In this document: positions 62,445 through 64,000 of the stretch, in pieces
Layout of the letters: each line of letters opens with the position of its first letter
Numbering within the stretch: position 1 is the first letter of the stretch
DNA from: Pampus argenteus
Taxonomy: Eukaryota; Chordata; Actinopteri; Scombriformes; Stromateidae
Assembly (NCBI GenBank): GCA_036937835.1
Contig: CM072877.1
Span: 403,501 to 467,500 of the forward strand
DNA length: 64,000 nt
Reading direction: 5' to 3'
Notes under the pieces: generated by a model
Told to the model about the DNA's origin: nothing
The model's database searches: none
What the model saw: only the letters and a program-made list of their open reading frames with translations
Position numbers and translations under genes: made by a program

Positions 62445-62552
62445 GCTTACAGCACCTGGTATTCCCAGGCGGTCTCCCATCCAAGTACTAACCAGGCCCT
62501 AACCTGCTTAGCTTCCGAGATCAGACGCGCTCATGGTGGTGTGGCCGTAAGC
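62445..62552 (-). pseudogene. 5S rRNA pseudogene, M-type with 10-bp deletion, unit 46
   Basis: 108 nt with the common deletion and C19A. Confidence 0.8.
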
Positions 62553-62902
62553 GAAGGAAACAGACACACACAGGGTATTTATAGATGCCGTAACGCCACA
62601 CTCTCTCACATGTGCGGTGATTGTATATGTCGATACTGAATGGAAACACGACACCCTGACGATGACACAAAGTCAGTCAGTAACAGCTGTAACTGTGCGT
62701 TCCTCTCCAGGTCAACCTGTAGACATTATTACCTAATACACAGTCTATATCATTCTTCTTAATGTTAGGGGAATTTTATGACTGGAATCAGAGGTTCTTG
62801 ATCCCAAAATACGGTGATGTGTTAACCTCTATCAATCGGAACAGACGATCGCGATGCTGTTGATCGACATGTATAAATACCCTGTGTGTGTCAGCTTCCT
62901 TG

Positions 62903-63020
62903 GCTTACGGCCATACCACCCTGAACGCGCCCGATATCGTCTGATCTCGCAAGCTAACTAGGGTTGGGCCTGGTTAGTACTTGCATGGGAGACCGCCTGG
63001 GAATACCAGGTGCTGTAAGC
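62903..63020 (+). rRNA. 5S rRNA-like, P-type, unit 46
   Basis: Full length with A26C and C34A; the terminator region reads GTAAGCATTTT. The unit has many private spacer substitutions. Confidence 0.72.
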
Positions 63021-63760
63021 ATTTTCTGTGCTCTATGCAAACTGCAGAGGACGCTGCTGCCTCTTGAGTGCAGACAGAGCAAAGAGCAAACTTATTAGCT
63101 GCTTTTTCTTTGGTGCCTCTTCAGAGTAAATTAGCTTAACCAAACTTATATATAGACCCCAGTCACATCTATTTTCATGTCAAATAATATAGGTTACTAG
63201 ATAAGATTACATATTGTATGTCGCATGTCCATCATAATGTTCTTTACATTCATTAAAATGTCAACATGATTAGAAAATATGTTTTTCTTGTAAATGAAAA
63301 TACTGAAACAACAATCACAAGGCTTTTATCTTTGAAATGACCCCAGGTTGTCCTTTTCATAGGCTTTTTTGTTAAATTACATCATTTCTTAAAGCAACTA
63401 AAATCATTTCCTTCTTTGAGAAAAGAAAAAAACAACAACAAGCTCTGCACGTATCGTATTTTCAGGTAAGGGGAAAGAGAAAATATCTGAGAAAAAACAG
63501 GTATTTTTCTACACATGGCTTGTTGGGGTTAACCGTCAAAGGAACAAATTAAAAGACTAAAACCATCACCTGTTGAATACTTCACAGGTACGTTTCAGAA
63601 GAGAACATTTAAATGTTGCATGTTTTAAGATGCCTTCCAGAGCCTGATATGATCTATACATACGTTATTTACACATGTTGATCAAACGTGAAATAAAATA
63701 CCCACAGAGGAGGAAACAGCGTCCTCTGCAGTTTGCATAGAGCAGTAAAAAAAAAAAAAA

Positions 63761-63878
63761 GCTTACAGCACCTGGTATTCCCAGGCGGTCTCCCATCCAA
63801 GTACTAACCAGGCCCTAACCTGCTTAGCTTCCGAGATCAGACGAGATCGGGTGCGCTGAGGGTGGTGTGGCCGTAAGC
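63761..63878 (-). rRNA. 5S rRNA, M-type, unit 47
   Basis: Full length with G21C and G27A. TATAAAAA upstream, long T run downstream. Its divergent spacer is cut by the window end. Confidence 0.86.
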
Positions 63879-64000
63879 GAATGAAGCAGACACACACAGG
63901 GTTTTTATAGATGCCGTAACGCCACACTCTCTCACATGTGCGGTGATTGTATATGTCGATACTGAATGGAAACACGACACCCTGACGATGACACAAAGTC

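Larger units (their letters stand above)
1..64000. repeat. Tandem 5S rDNA array, ~1.33-kb bipolar units
   Basis: The whole window is a head-to-tail array of about 47 units. Spacing between equivalent points of successive units is usually 1,324-1,328 bp, with shorter units (1,311-1,318) where a gene carries a deletion, one of 1,337 with a longer A tract, and two of 2,710 holding a LINE. Each unit reads: minus-strand 5S, ~350 bp divergent spacer, plus-strand 5S, ~740 bp AT-rich spacer. Neighbouring units differ by few substitutions. Variants are shared between non-adjacent units, which indicates homogenisation by unequal exchange. Unit 1 begins before position 1 and unit 47 continues past 64000. 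Confidence 0.95.

Noticed and set aside
1..64000. CRISPR-like periodic repeat
   Set aside because: The repeat is ~1.3 kb with rRNA genes and no short repeat-spacer structure.

Overview
The window is one uninterrupted tandem array of 5S ribosomal RNA genes from an animal genome, most likely a teleost fish. The 5S sequence (about 118 nt from GCTTAC to GTAAGC, then a T run) closely follows the vertebrate form recalled from general knowledge. Each gene has a TATA-like box at -31. Two inserts carry the C-terminal part of a LINE ORF2 with the 3' tail typical of fish non-LTR elements. The species and chromosome cannot be told from the sequence. No conventional cellular protein gene is present.

Layout: about 47 repeat units of roughly 1.31-1.34 kb follow one another; the first begins inside a spacer and the last is cut by the window end. 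Every unit has the same bipolar plan: a minus-strand 5S gene (here M-type), a divergent spacer of about 350 bp holding both TATA-like boxes, a plus-strand 5S gene (P-type), then an AT-rich spacer of about 740 bp to the next unit. The two genes are the arms of one old inverted duplication that includes promoter, gene and about 45 bp of 3' flank. I counted 47 M-type and 46 P-type copies. The types differ at 9 of 118 positions, and the differences are fixed by strand almost throughout. M-type: 17 copies match the consensus exactly, 13 carry a 10- or 20-bp internal deletion, the rest have 1-4 substitutions. P-type: 20 copies match the consensus, 2 carry a 10-bp deletion, the rest have 1-5 substitutions. 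5S positions below are numbered 1-118 in the RNA sense.

Region by region: 1-19.3 kb (units 1-15) holds mostly full-length genes, many with an AATAAATA box upstream of the M-type gene. 19.3-38.4 kb (units 16-29) is a mosaic of deleted and full-length copies with visible multi-unit duplications. 38.4-51.8 kb (units 30-37) contains a 3.49-kb block with a LINE insertion present twice, 9,315 bp apart, with one observed mismatch. Between those copies lies a two-unit block repeated in tandem with a 2,640-bp period. 51.8-62.3 kb (units 38-45) is ordinary array. From about 62.7 kb private substitutions increase, as expected near an array edge.

How it works: 5S genes are transcribed by RNA polymerase III through TFIIIA/TFIIIC/TFIIIB, using an internal control region (A box about 50-64, intermediate element about 67-72, C box about 80-97), and stop at T runs. 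M-type genes keep a canonical C box and usually a strong T-run terminator. P-type genes carry fixed changes in the A and C boxes and only a T4 terminator, so their activity is uncertain. The pattern of shared variants over different multiples of the unit fits concerted evolution by unequal exchange and gene conversion.
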